20,131 bases of DNA from Discostella pseudostelligera (GCA_036940085.1 JALLBK010000453.1:1-20131), one strand, 5' to 3'. Shown: positions 1-9,876, counted from the first letter of the stretch. Notes: generated by a model not told the origin, from the letters alone. Made by a program: numbers and translations.

Positions 1-1
1 A

Positions 2-136
2 TCTACAGTTCATATGGTAGACTCCCACTGGTCCGCTTGGCTTAGTCAGATTCCTTCGTACGGCTCGACGGTGCTGGTCGATTCATCTGTTGCTGGATTG
101 CGGATGCTTGCATACCACGTCATGGATATCAAATAG
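2..136 (+). CDS. Possible 3' end of an unidentified gene (partial)
   Basis: Frame 2 is open from the window edge to a TAG at 134-136, giving 44 codons with a mixed, protein-like composition (Trp, Leu, Tyr and Val spread through it). The stop lies only 33 nt from the stop of the protease gene on the other strand, so this would be a tight convergent pair. An open frame of 45 codons arises by chance in roughly one case in ten per frame, and no family is recognisable, so this is a weak call. It could equally be 3' untranslated sequence of the protease. Confidence 0.25.
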   Translation, partial: STVHMVDSHWSAWLSQIPSYGSTVLVDSSVAGLRMLAYHVMDIK

Positions 137-169
137 GTGTAGTGAACAGTGCAATGCATACTTCTTTAG

Positions 170-3100
170 TTACTTCTCATTAGAAATCTTCTTCTGATAA
201 AATAACATGTATGCACCGTCACTGCTCAATACCTCTTTCTCGCCATCACCAACACCAGCAGTAGTAACGTGTGCATCATTGCAAAAATACCAGCAATTGC
301 CACATTTGACGTACGCGGTGTAATGCCCTTGATGCAAAGTGCCTCTGTGGTTAACGGTTGCGAATAGATCATACAATACTTTGGGGTTACCGGCACACTG
401 ATCCTCGCTATATTTCCCGTTTGTATCAAGTGCCCATTCACGCCTGAAGCGACGAGACATGAAAGGTAAGTCATGACAACTTCTTCAATGACACAAACGA
501 CAAAAAGATACACCTTTGCCTTACCAATGTGTTAAATGCTTACCCATGTCAAGATCGTGAGCTGGAAATGCAACAAAATCCGAAATCTTCTTATTCGCAG
601 CAGCATTGAATCGCTTCAGGTGTAAACACAGCACCTCTGGGAGTTTCGAGAACGTATGCTGTTTCATAGTCACAGTCTTTTCGTCGCAGGAGACACAAAA
701 CACCGGATCCGAAAGAGTTTCAGGAAGAGTAAAGTGATCGAGACAAATGTCAACGCTGATCTTTCCATGTCGGGGAATATTTCTGGTGTCTGTATGAGAG
801 GACAGAAACTCTTTGGCCAGTGGCAACGACACATTGGAGAATGATTCTGCTTGTGTTCGTTTGCATCCGCACTTTTGACACACGAGTACAGACTTGAGTG
901 TCCCCGTGAATATGTTTTTAATGAGGTCTTAGATCAGGTAAATAATAAATGAGATGTGCGTTCAAGTGTATTCTGATTTAATTCACAATCCAAACAACTT
1001 ACCTGTATCTGATTTGGGGCCCTCGTGTTTATTATGCAATCGATATTCCTGATTAACTTGTTTCATATCTTGAGCAGTCTTTTGGTACACAAGGGCATGA
1101 AGTGCCAAACAATCGACAAAGGCATCAAAGAACTCCTGTGCGTCATGCTGACCGTGACCAGCAACATTTTTCATCCCTCGATTTCTCCAGCATTCTGCTA
1201 AAAGTCTCGATGGAATAATTGGCAAACCACGGGTATCATGAGGTTGTTCGATTGCATGAGGTGTAGTTGCATCTAATGTGAGATCCGACTGCTCTTCCAA
1301 CGCAGCGATAGTATCGATACCCACAGAACTGCCAAAGTACTCCAAAAAGGCTTTGTCCATCTCACATGATAAACATGTCGATTTGCCGCTTTTCGATCGT
1401 ATCACATTGCATGATTGGTAGGGATGTGCTAGCTCGCGAAGGAATAGTTCTTGCAACGGCTTGCAGTGGATTAGGCACTGAAGGGTGGCGCTCATTGAGC
1501 AAGTATTCCCAAGGTTATATATTCCTACTGGTAACCATTGATCTCTCGCTGATAAATGTAGATATTGTCATGGAAGCAAAGAAATCACTGTGAGGTTAAC
1601 GCCTCAATCATGAACAAACAAATAAACTCGGCAATATCTCACTTTGGCATTGTTGATATTTGAATAATTCCATGGCTTTTGGACCCAGAAGCTTCAATCC
1701 ATTCCACGTTTCGCCGCGAAATACAGCGATGCGCTTTGTAGCCAACTGCGAGGCTTGAACAAATAGCGTTGATACTGGTGTTGGGTAGCTCGCAATAAGT
1801 CCTTGCCAAATAACTTGGTTTTCACCGGTAACAATGAATGACGACGGGTCAATTCCACGAATAATAGGCGTATCTCTCCAGGATAGTTGAGGGATGTTTT
1901 GCTCAAGGAATACGCGCTCGCGTTCCTGATCAAAACACTCATGATACACGACGTCTCCACACCCCGTACAAAATACCTCTCCCAATGGTCCGCACGTAAC
2001 ACCTTGCGTGTTTCAATAAAGCATTTGTAAGACAGATATTGAAGGAATAATAGCTCTCGTACTGACAATATTACTCACCAAATCGATGGCCAGACATTAA
2101 AAAGTGCAGCATCGCATGCTGGTGACATTCATTGTTCTCCTTGTTACGAAACATAGGTGCACATCCAACCAAGCCACATTCCAAGCATTGCATGAGAGAA
2201 TCACTTGCCGTTCCACGGTTCATATCGGATCTATCATCAGCACAAGATGACGAAGCTACATTCTCTTTTATGACGCCAAACTGATTTTCCGAACGTAAAT
2301 CGTCATGGGGGCACCACGAACACTGTGGTGTCTTCCCATTACTTCTATGTTTGTTAGCCCAATAGTTCCTCCGATTACATCTAAACGCGTCGAGGAGTTG
2401 ATTCGCCTTTAACGCGGCGTCTTTCCCCTTGCGAACTGCACACTCAAAATTGGACTTGACGCACTGCGAAGAGTTCGCAGTCTTTCTATCTATCTCCACA
2501 GTTTGTCTGCCCGACGTTACTTTCAGTAATGACTCGTCGGATAACTGAGGTGTTGCTGGAATCGCCGATATAGCGTTGCTCCCGATACCATCAGCCGCTA
2601 ATGTAGATAGTTTACTGGAGCCTTGAATGTTTTCGTTGGTCTGATGCATTGTACCTCCACCATCATACGTGTGCGTGTTCGGAAAAGCGGACGTATCGTC
2701 TAGTGATTCGCTTGGAGCGGTCTGATCAGGTAGTAATGATTCTTTGGGCGAGGAAGATGCCAAAACTATCTCCGACTTCTCTGGCAATGCATCTGAAGAT
2801 GGCACCGTCTTCCAATATTTGGCATCTTCGTCAGTAGTAGAATCACCCAATAGTCCCAATATCTCCCCTCTATTTTCGATATCATTATTAGCGCTACGGA
2901 ACCAAGCCTTTTTTCCTTCCAGCCCACCCAAGTATGCCTGCGAAAGGTTAAACAGTTCTTCGTTTGCTTCCTTCGCTTTTTGATGATTCGTTGGCGAAGG
3001 TGACGACCTCTTGGTCTTGGAGAGGGGTAAAGGCTTCGGTTCTCGTAAAAGTCTCTTTCCATTCCCTTTCATACTAATTGACGTTTTCTTCTCTGATTCT

Positions 3101-3591
3101 ATTGTGTGAGGATCCTTCAAAAATGCCTGTAAGTGAAGTGATTCGATGTATATCCGACCAAGACGTTTCACATTGGGATTATCCTCGACGCATTCCATGC
3201 AAAAATCATCCATTTGTTTGCAATCCAAGGATAAGAATCGAGGAAACATACATTCTTCTAGATGAGCACAACGAGATGCATCATTATGCGTTAATGATGT
3301 GGGGTCTCGTTCTGTACCATTTCCATCCACCTCATCTGCACCTGCATCTGCAAGTACTACCTGCGACTTCTGAGGCTGAAGTGGTGCATATTGCAAGGAG
3401 TTTGATGACGGGGATGTCGGCGACGGTCGAGCCAAATCGGACGAAGATGGCACCATCACACTAGTCGACGACGGATCAGACTCTTCGTACTTCGTCGATG
3501 GAAGAGAAGGACTTATTGCGGGTTCCGATGATGAAATCATCTCGTGACCTACGTCAGACGGACGAGCCTGCGCCATGGCACATGACATCAT
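170..3591 (-). CDS. UBP8: Ubiquitin carboxyl-terminal hydrolase with zf-UBP, USP22/Ubp8-like (SAGA deubiquitinase)
   Basis: Five exons on the minus strand: 3591-2079, 2002-1643, 1548-1003, 927-525 and 443-170. All phases match and give 1031 residues. Residues 1-420 are Ser/Thr-rich and poorly conserved. A zf-UBP finger follows (Cys/His from about 424 to 525, split by intron 1). The C-terminal half is a peptidase C19 domain: Cys box GIYNLGNTCSM with nucleophile C641, the GHGQHDAQEF box, a CxxC...CxxC zinc ribbon (CQKC, CVSC), and the His box HRGTLHQGHYTAY with H981, followed by ND at 996-997. The order zf-UBP then C19, and the segment around the QHD box, resemble USP22/Ubp8, which removes ubiquitin from histone H2B within SAGA. 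The Cys box has Ser where Phe is usual (NTCFM). The start is the first ATG after an in-frame TAG; a track-style start at 3597 would be TTG. The last junction (444-524) was chosen because it restores phase; intron 524/444 is the least certain. The subfamily is inferred by pattern only. Confidence 0.88.
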
Positions 3592-4191
3592 ACCCAAAGC
3601 CGAAGTCTACCAACGCCACTACCCACTACCACGCCCGATCATCGGCTGGGGCCAAACTAGCGGAGAGGGAGAGGTCATCAAAGCAGCAGACATACGATGC
3701 ATACCATTACCATGGTGCCTCATGCATGGTGCCATGTAGCATCGGCATCGCTACCTAGCTTTATGATTTATGAACTATGGCTATGGGCGGGCGGTGGTCG
3801 GTGGGGAGGCAGCCCATCGACTCAAAATCAGCGTTCGAAATGTGAAGCGAAGCCCAAACCGCACCGTTACTTCCTTTGCCTTTGGTTTGTGCATTGTTGT
3901 GAAAAATCAAAAAACAGTGGACACATCAATATCAGCGGAAGGCAAATCAAATCTGTCTGTCGTACCACCAGAAAGCGTCTGGCCGTATTCTCTCATCACT
4001 GCAGCTGTCTTCCACGTGGATCATCAGCAAGCCATAAGAAAACTCGCGCAGAAACACCACGCGGCATGGCGACGCGAAGGCGGCGACGCGACGCTCGCTT
4101 TTGCGACATTCGACATCGGCTCACTGCGTTCAATTCAACGATAATCAATAGCCAAATCCTGCCCATCCAAGGCCGCCTCGAGGATCCGACA
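3592..4191. promoter_or_regulatory. Divergent intergenic region between the ubiquitin protease and mS35
   Basis: These 600 bases separate two genes transcribed away from each other, so both promoters and 5' leaders must lie here. A cluster of short inverted repeats built on CATGG/CCATG (for example CATGGTGCCATG) occurs at about 3709-3736. No clear TATA box was identified. The mS35 reading frame happens to stay open upstream to 3697, but the encoded sequence looks non-coding (see findings). Confidence 0.5.
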
Positions 4192-5122
4192 ATGGCCATT
4201 GCTGCACCTTCCCGATCCGCATCAAATGTCCTGCATATCGGGCGCCGTTTTTTATCACGGAAATCTTCTCCTCGGTTCGAGGGAGCTGCTGCCTTGACGA
4301 CATTTCAAATAAATCATTGTGATGGTGTCGTCGTCTCATCGCCGTCGTCGGTGGCGGTAAATAACGCAAGCATCTTTTCCTCGTCCCGACATCACCAACA
4401 ATTCAGGCCAAATTCTTCTAGTGGACGTCCTACAATAATATCCAGATCCAACTCCACTTCTGCTTTCGATACGCCGACCTATAGTTCCCTCCGTAACAAT
4501 ATCACAATGCCATTCGAGAATGAGGCGGGACGACGACGAGGAGGAGGAGGGGGAGCTGGACGGCCCGATTACACTTCACCCTACTCTCAATTTTTCAATA
4601 ACATTGAAGCTGGTAGGACTTCCCTCGGCACTACCAAGGCGATGGCACAACGTGTATTTGAAATTCAAGAGCAACGGTTGCAGTGTGGCATTCCAGAGTC
4701 GGAGCTACGATTCCGTACCGTGTCCTACGGACGATTTGCCCTACCCCCCTACGTTTCACCGGGAGAGCATCGTGTAACTGTGAAGGTGGCATTGTCGGCC
4801 ATACCATTCGAGAATGATAATGAGAAGGAGATATTTTTAGAGATTGTTGGATCGAGATACAATCCCAAGAAGGGAGATTTGCAGTTGAGCTCGGAGAAGT
4901 TTGCAAGTCGAATTGAGAATAAGCGTTACTTGGTGGATATGATTGAGAAGATTGTTATGAATGCACGGAAGCTGGCGAAAGAGTTTGATGCCGAAGATGG
5001 GAAGGCGAAGGCTACTGCCAAGTAAGTGAATGGTTTGTTTGCGGTTACCGGTTACTAAACATAGGTTGGAGCATGCGGCGGAGGAGCTACGTAGCAATTC
5101 ATTTGGTGCAAGAGCGACCTAG
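4192..5122 (+). CDS. MRPS35: Mitochondrial small-subunit ribosomal protein mS35 (MRP-S28 family domain)
   Basis: Two exons, 4192-5021 and 5065-5122, give 295 residues. The first 30 residues are rich in Ala, Ser and Arg and lack acidic residues until E30, as expected of a mitochondrial presequence. Residues 35-125 are low-complexity, with a poly-Gly run at 117-121. The conserved part, about 170-265, has the mS35 pattern: HRVTVKVALS, then GSRYNPKKGDLQLSSEKF, then NKRYLVDMIEKI. The protein belongs to the mitoribosomal small subunit. The intron is only 43 nt and carries a consensus-like branch site TACTAAAC just before the acceptor. Exon 2 adds 18 residues and ends at TAG. ATG 4192 was chosen because it opens the presequence. 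The frame is open further upstream, but that stretch resembles no protein. Confidence 0.85.
5022..5064 (+). other. 43-nt intron of mS35 with TACTAAAC branch site
   Basis: The donor is AA|GTAAGTG and the acceptor is ACATAG|G. TACTAAAC ends three bases before the terminal TAG. Removing the intron restores AAG (Lys) and continues the frame for 18 codons; without splicing the frame would stop at 5023-5025. It is the shortest intron in the window. Confidence 0.8.
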
Positions 5123-6115
5123 AGAGAATTGAACAATATCTAGACGAGCGTTTTATGTAATTTGACACTATGTGCAATGGAAAGTGATTCTTCCTTCTTC
5201 GTCATGCTCCCTGCCTGTTCCGTGTCGTCCATCGACCATCGACACATGCCTCTCCATACTTACGTCAACCAGTTTCAATGTTCATCACCTTCCACTTCCA
5301 CAAGCATGAAATCTCTTGTTTCAATAGGAAAGATATGGTACTGTTTAGGGAATGCAGACAAATCGAGAGAGAATTGCATAGAGGTGGGTCGTCCAGGTCG
5401 GACGAGTTAAGGAAGAAATTGCCGCTTGAGGTTGCAAATGCAAGGCTTTAGCGATTATGGATCTTGGATCTCGGAACTATTCTACAATAACGACTCTATC
5501 TAAATGATCGCCAGAAAACATTGTTAAGGAGAGCGAGCCAGCTGCAAGAAGAAGAAGAGGACAACGCAACAACAAGCCAGGAAAGGAGAGGCTGTGCGAC
5601 GCCGACGATGACAAAAGCAAATGCGGAGAGCATCCCCTACGATATCCCATTCAAGAAATAATTGACGTCGCGTCCCAATTTTACACCCGCACCAGAGATT
5701 AAATTGAGATTGCTTTACTCGAGAGAGTGTCGGTCCACTCCTCCGAGAGCATTTGACGATAGACGACATCATTTCAAGTTCTGTCTGCCATCCGTATTCT
5801 CGCAGCGTCGGTGACAGGTATGTACTGCGAGCGAATAACGACGTCACCCTGCTCGGCCTTATCATTTTATCAACTTCCAAACTCACGCTCTCTCTACCCT
5901 CACTAGCGCATCTTTATAGGCGACATACGAATTATTTTACAGTCGTTCTGAATTAGCATCGAAATCGCGCCTCACGAGATATTCAAAGTGTCAGAGTCAG
6001 CCTCAAAAGATCCACTTTCCAGATAATCAACTTCAAGTAGCTTCAATTACACCACTCTCATCAAACCACCGACATCACCGCGCTTCTCTCTTCCAATAAT
6101 AATCATCTTTCAAAT
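5123..6115. other. Intergenic region and 5' leader of the DHH1 helicase
   Basis: These 993 bases hold the mS35 3' end and the promoter and leader of the helicase. Small open frames on both strands (5162-5410 +, 5524-5886 -, 5753-5956 +) show no recognisable domain, so I do not call them genes. The last 200 bases are pyrimidine- and adenine-rich, as expected of a leader. A possible leader intron is listed separately. Confidence 0.5.
5818..5906 (+). other. Candidate 5'-UTR intron of the DHH1 helicase
   Basis: The donor GACAG|GTATGT at 5818 pairs with an acceptor CACTAG at 5906, preceded by the pyrimidine tract CTCTCTCTACCCTC. The 89-nt size matches the other introns here. It lies about 210 bases upstream of the helicase ATG, so it would be wholly untranslated. 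There is no coding phase to test it against, so this rests on splice-signal quality alone. Confidence 0.3.
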
Positions 6116-7451
6116 ATGACAAGCGTACAGTCGAAAACACAAGGAGAAAAGGTCAGCGGCACGGGCACCTACAAAGATGGCCTAATCGCCCCCGCAAAAG
6201 ACACCCGCTACAAGACAGAGGATGTCACTCAAACTAAGGGACGAGACTTTGAAGATTTCTTCCTCAAACGAGAGCTACTCATGGGGATCTTTGAAAAGGG
6301 CTTCGAGAAGCCCTCCCCCATTCAAGAGGAGGCAATTCCTATTATTTTGCAGAATCGCAATGGTAAGTATGCCCTCGCATTTTGCGACATGATCTGTTAT
6401 TAACTGAGATTGCTAATTCAGACAATGCTTCCCCTCGCGATCAGTTTTGGCAAGAGCAAAGAACGGAACAGGCAAAACTGCCGCTTATATTATCCCTTGC
6501 TTGGAAAAGACGGATACTACGCAATCACATGTGCAAGTCCTCGTTCTCATCCCTACGAGAGAACTTGCTCTGCAGACTTCCGCCATTGTCAAGGAAATCG
6601 GGAAGCACATGGGGATTCAATGCATGGTAACCACGGGGGGAACATCACTCAAAGACGATATCATGCGTATGTACAATGCAGTGCATATGATCGTGGCCAC
6701 TCCCGGCCGAATTCTGGATTTAGCATCGCGAAAAGTTGCCGACCTAAGCAAATGCCGAACAATCATCATGGACGAAGCCGACAAGCTCCTCTCCCCCGAG
6801 TTCCAGCCCGTCCTTGAAAAGCTTATTGATCTCTGCGACAAGAATCATCAGATTTGTCTGTTCAGTGCAACTTTCCCCGTCACCGTAAAGGAATTCTGCC
6901 AGAAGCATGTTCCGAATCCCTACTCCATCAAGTTGATGGAGGAACTCACCCTCAGAGGCATCACCCAATTTTACGCCTACGTAGAGGAGAGACAGAAAGT
7001 CCATTGCCTCAACACTCTCTTCTCCAAGCTGGAGATTAATCAGTCCATCATCTTCTGCAACTCTGTCAACCGCGTCGAGCTTCTGGCCAAGAAGGTCACA
7101 GAGCTGGGTTACTCCTGCTTCTACATACATGCCAAGATGCAGCAGGCCAATCGCAATCGAGTCTTTCACGAATTCCGCAATGGTGGCACCCGTCATCTTG
7201 TAACGTCGGATCTGTTCACTCGCGGTATCGATATCCAAAGTGTTAACGTTGTCATCAACTTTGATTTCCCCAAGAATGCCGAGACCTACCTACACCGTAT
7301 CGGACGATCGGGAAGATTTGGTCACCTGGGGTTAGCTGTGAATTTGATCACATATGATGATCGTCATGCGTTGAGAATGGTGGAGCAAGATTTGGGAACG
7401 GAAATTCGTCCTATTCCCGCCCAGATTGATCGAAGTCTTTATGTCGGTTAA
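6116..7451 (+). CDS. DHH1: DEAD-box ATP-dependent RNA helicase DHH1/DDX6 family
   Basis: Exons 6116-6362 and 6445-7451 join in phase (AAT G|TT TTG) to give 417 residues. All helicase motifs are in order: Q motif [14 protein letters not shown] (62-75), Walker A AKNGTGKT (87-94), [15 protein letters not shown] (168-175), DEAD (192-195), SAT (223-225), the [10 protein letters not shown] segment (336-345), and [10 protein letters not shown] (366-375). The N-terminal phrase [32 protein letters not shown] and the short tail are typical of the DHH1/DDX6/Me31B branch rather than eIF4A. These proteins repress translation and promote mRNA decapping in cytoplasmic P-bodies. The 82-nt intron splits the segment just before motif I. 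The size is close to the compact core and lacks the long low-complexity tails of some fungal members. Confidence 0.95.
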
Positions 7452-7969
7452 GACGTCGCGGAGGACAATGTTGTAAACTTGTAGACTAGGTTGGAAATTT
7501 GGAATTAAACGAGTGAGAGGTTAGCGTGGTGTGTGTTTGTTTTGGAGCAAGTACTTTCAATGCTCCCCCGAGAGACTTTTCATATTGGCAATGTACCACC
7601 GTCAATGGATTTTTATCGACGGGCACTTTTTGATTTGTATGCACCATGACCCTCTCTCTTTTGAGCGCTGCCTTTTCGTTGGAGATTGTTGTTGGAAATA
7701 ATCTTTAATGATCAAGTTATCAGCGTTCAAACATCACTATCATTTCTTCGTTTGTTATGGATAGACCCCTCGTCTTCGGGCTTCACGAGGGGGAGGGTTG
7801 CCCAAAGCAGCAACTGTTGGTAATCAGGAGAACTGGATGCTCCGCCATACGTTGGGAGACAACTAATGATGAAACACACAAGCGGCAATGTTAAAAGACG
7901 AAGGAAGTGAGAGCTATGTTACATCATGTTATACATTATTGACCACCAGTTTCTATTCAGTATTTGCTC
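7452..7969. other. Convergent 3' intergenic region (DHH1 / bilin reductase)
   Basis: These 518 bases lie between two stop codons facing each other and must hold both 3' ends. I see no gene here. The region includes one strong hairpin at 7766-7792, listed separately. Weak open frames starting at 7888 run into the bilin reductase on the opposite strand and look like shadows. Confidence 0.5.
7766..7792. repeat. Perfect 8-bp inverted repeat (hairpin) in the convergent intergenic region
   Basis: CCCCTCGT at 7766-7773 pairs perfectly with ACGAGGGG at 7785-7792 across an 11-nt loop. Six of the eight pairs are G-C, so it should fold stably in RNA from either strand. It lies 315 bases past the helicase stop and 178 bases past the reductase stop. 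It could be a 3'-end or RNA-stability element; the function is unknown. Confidence 0.55.
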
Positions 7970-9241
7970 TTAAGGCCTCGACATCAGCTGCTCGGAGGCC
8001 TCGACCTTCACACCTGCTGCTGGCGCACTTCCTCCTAGATGCATGGAGGGAGGCCCACCAACAACTCCCGGCTTCACCGCCCCCGGCGGTGGTCCCCCAA
8101 ACATGGGTGGGCTCAAATTCAACCCCTCCTCCGATCGTTCACTCAACGAGAACAGAAAGTCATAGATGAAATCTTCTGCCCACTGTTTGCCAAACATGGC
8201 AGCGAACAATCCGGCAGCTGGATCACGATCTGCCGAGTAGGTATCATATGCTGTTTGCCTTTCGAACACATGTTGAATATCTTGTGAATTCGTCGAGGGC
8301 GTTGTGCTCTTGACCAAGTCAACATGTGTCTCGACATAAGATTTAAAGGCCGGGACGAGATCCTCCTCGACAATCTTGCCATCTTCAAAGCGTGCGAACA
8401 GCATCTCCTTGGAGAAGAATTGAGTCTCGTCGTAGAATTTAGATGACATCTTTCCTTTGAGATTGTCGTACTTATTCTTAATGGGCTGGAGTAGGTGCTC
8501 GTAGAGAGTGGCATGATCTTCCTCGTCTGTGTGGATGGGTTGAAAGTCGACAATGGCAAGATACTTCTTACGGTTGAATGACAATAAGTCAATACCGAGC
8601 ACGGGTAGGTTGTACTTGGCATCGGGGTACCACACCGAATTGAATACTTGAACTGAATCTCCTGCATCGTAATACGTCATGCGGATCTTTCGGTACTCGT
8701 CGCTTGCATAACAGTGGTTAACAATCCGAGCGCGCTTTTCCTTATTTTCATTGTAGGAGACATCAATATCGTTCAAAGTTGAACATTCAATAGGGTGAAG
8801 ATTCGAAAGCGACGTCTTCATGAAATCCATTTGCCACTCCCAGAGGGGCATGTAGAGCAATGGATTGGGTTCATCAGTACGACCAATGGTTGTGGTCCAT
8901 GGCATGTCATGTGCCGTCGAGGCCTCGGTCAACGACACGCGCGAGGGAGAGCTCCGACCGGGAGAGAAGATGCTTTGAGAAGACGAAACAAGACTATGTG
9001 CTGCATCGCTGTCGATGATGTGATTAGAAATAAGATTTTCAAGATCAGACAATGTCTCTGCGGTGATAGATGAATGTTGAAGGTTGCGCTTGGATCTCGA
9101 TCTCGAATTTCGATCAGCAGCGGTGGCGAATAATGGATTTCCGCGATGATATTGGTATTGGGTCGAAGAGAACGCGATCGTCAACGATGGCAATTGCGAC
9201 GCTGCAACCGCAGCTGACGCTAGTAAATGCTGAGGCTTCAT
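7970..9241 (-). CDS. PEBB: Plastid-targeted ferredoxin-dependent bilin reductase, PebB-like
   Basis: Single exon, 423 residues from ATG 9241. Residues 1-23 form a signal peptide and F24 follows the predicted cleavage (SLTIA|FSS), the Phe-at-+1 signature of import into complex plastids; a Ser/Arg-rich transit region runs to about 55. The FDBR core covers about 115-368 and includes NHCYASDEYRKIRMTYYDAG, VFNSVWYP, LPVLGIDLLSF and DRDPAAGLFAAMFGKQWAEDF. By alignment of motifs with PcyA and PebS, D218 (LGID) matches the conserved catalytic Asp, N201 sits where PcyA has His (Asn is usual in Peb-type enzymes), and D338/D340 match the second Asp region. FDBRs reduce biliverdin-derived bilins with electrons from ferredoxin; PebB makes phycoerythrobilin from 15,16-dihydrobiliverdin. 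A Gly/Pro-rich tail of about 55 residues (369-423) is extra. The frame is open upstream to 9475, but only the 9241 start gives a clean targeting signal. The FDBR call is firm; the PebB subtype is less so. Confidence 0.88.
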   Translation of the reverse strand: MKPQHLLASAAVAASQLPSLTIAFSSTQYQYHRGNPLFATAADRNSRSRSKRNLQHSSITAETLSDLENLISNHIIDSDAAHSLVSSSQSIFSPGRSSPSRVSLTEASTAHDMPWTTTIGRTDEPNPLLYMPLWEWQMDFMKTSLSNLHPIECSTLNDIDVSYNENKEKRARIVNHCYASDEYRKIRMTYYDAGDSVQVFNSVWYPDAKYNLPVLGIDLLSFNRKKYLAIVDFQPIHTDEEDHATLYEHLLQPIKNKYDNLKGKMSSKFYDETQFFSKEMLFARFEDGKIVEEDLVPAFKSYVETHVDLVKSTTPSTNSQDIQHVFERQTAYDTYSADRDPAAGLFAAMFGKQWAEDFIYDFLFSLSERSEEGLNLSPPMFGGPPPGAVKPGVVGGPPSMHLGGSAPAAGVKVEASEQLMSRP

Positions 9242-9876
9242 GATCAAGTAGTTCAATGCTCGTGATACTACACTACTGGTGATCGACACCAGGTTTTGAT
9301 CGAAGCGAATACTCCTCCAATAGAAATTGAGAGTTGGAGATGGAATGGAGGAAATTGGAATTGGAGGAAGAGGAGGGAAAAAGCGATTGTTTTGGTGGTG
9401 CAGCCAGCAGCCAACAGCACCGATGCAGCTGCACACCACCACCCACCACCCACCAACACTACGCACAGACCTCAACTTGAAGGACGCGTACAGAGGAATA
9501 GTACAAAAGATCCTCGTGAATCTTCACTCTTCAACATTGAAGGTGCAAAAAATCCAGTCTGGCTGTCCCACGTGTTGAAGAAATCTTTGTCTGGCCATCG
9601 TCGAGTTCCTGTGTCTCCCGCCAAAAATATTGCTCCGGCAGTCGAGTCAATTGAAGTCTCCCACCAAACGCGGTCTCCCGCCAAATATGCCACGTGTATC
9701 GCAATACTCAGCATTATTTTTGTCAGCAGGGGTTGCGACTTGCGAGGCAACAAAGGTAGCGCATTATCATTGCATTGCTTCTCCAAAGAAATAGACAAAT
9801 ATCGGCTTTATGATTGTTGAACCGAACAAGTAAACAAACAATTAGTTTACACGTAAACGGTACAGTCACCCTTTGT
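9242..9876. promoter_or_regulatory. Upstream region of the bilin reductase with paired CACGTG and TCCCGCCAAA motifs
   Basis: These 635 bases lie between the 3' end of the SGNH-like gene and the start of the bilin reductase, both on the minus strand. CACGTG occurs at 9569-9574 and 9691-9696. TCCCGCCAAA occurs at 9616-9625 and 9676-9685, as part of a shared 13-mer GTCTCCCGCCAAA; read on the minus strand it is TTTGGCGGGA, which matches the E2F/DP consensus. All four sites lie 328-455 bases upstream of the reductase ATG. Binding is inferred from motif only. A plus-strand open frame through the area (9296-9820) shows no domain and is not called. Confidence 0.45.

Noticed and set aside
524..534. 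Alternative donor ATGG|GTAAGC near 534 in the protease gene
   Set aside because: It leaves phase 1, and none of the three candidate acceptors downstream restores the frame, whereas TTG|GTAAGG at 524 with CAG at 444 does.
5524..5886. 120-codon open frame on the minus strand
   Set aside because: Overlaps the presumed DHH1 leader, shows no domain, and no splice partners were found.
6744..7238. 164-codon open frame antisense to DHH1
   Set aside because: Shadow of the strongly conserved helicase exon in the opposite strand.
7766..7792. Bacterial-type intrinsic terminator
   Set aside because: The hairpin lacks a T-tract on either side and the genes are clearly nuclear eukaryotic, with introns.
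9242..9475. N-terminal extension of the bilin reductase up to 9475
   Set aside because: The extension would bury the signal peptide and the Phe at the cleavage site. ATG 9241 gives a standard plastid-targeting signal.
9296..9820. 174-codon open frame on the plus strand
   Set aside because: No recognisable domain, biased composition from His/Pro-rich repeats, and it lies over the promoter motifs of the minus-strand reductase. Treated as chance.
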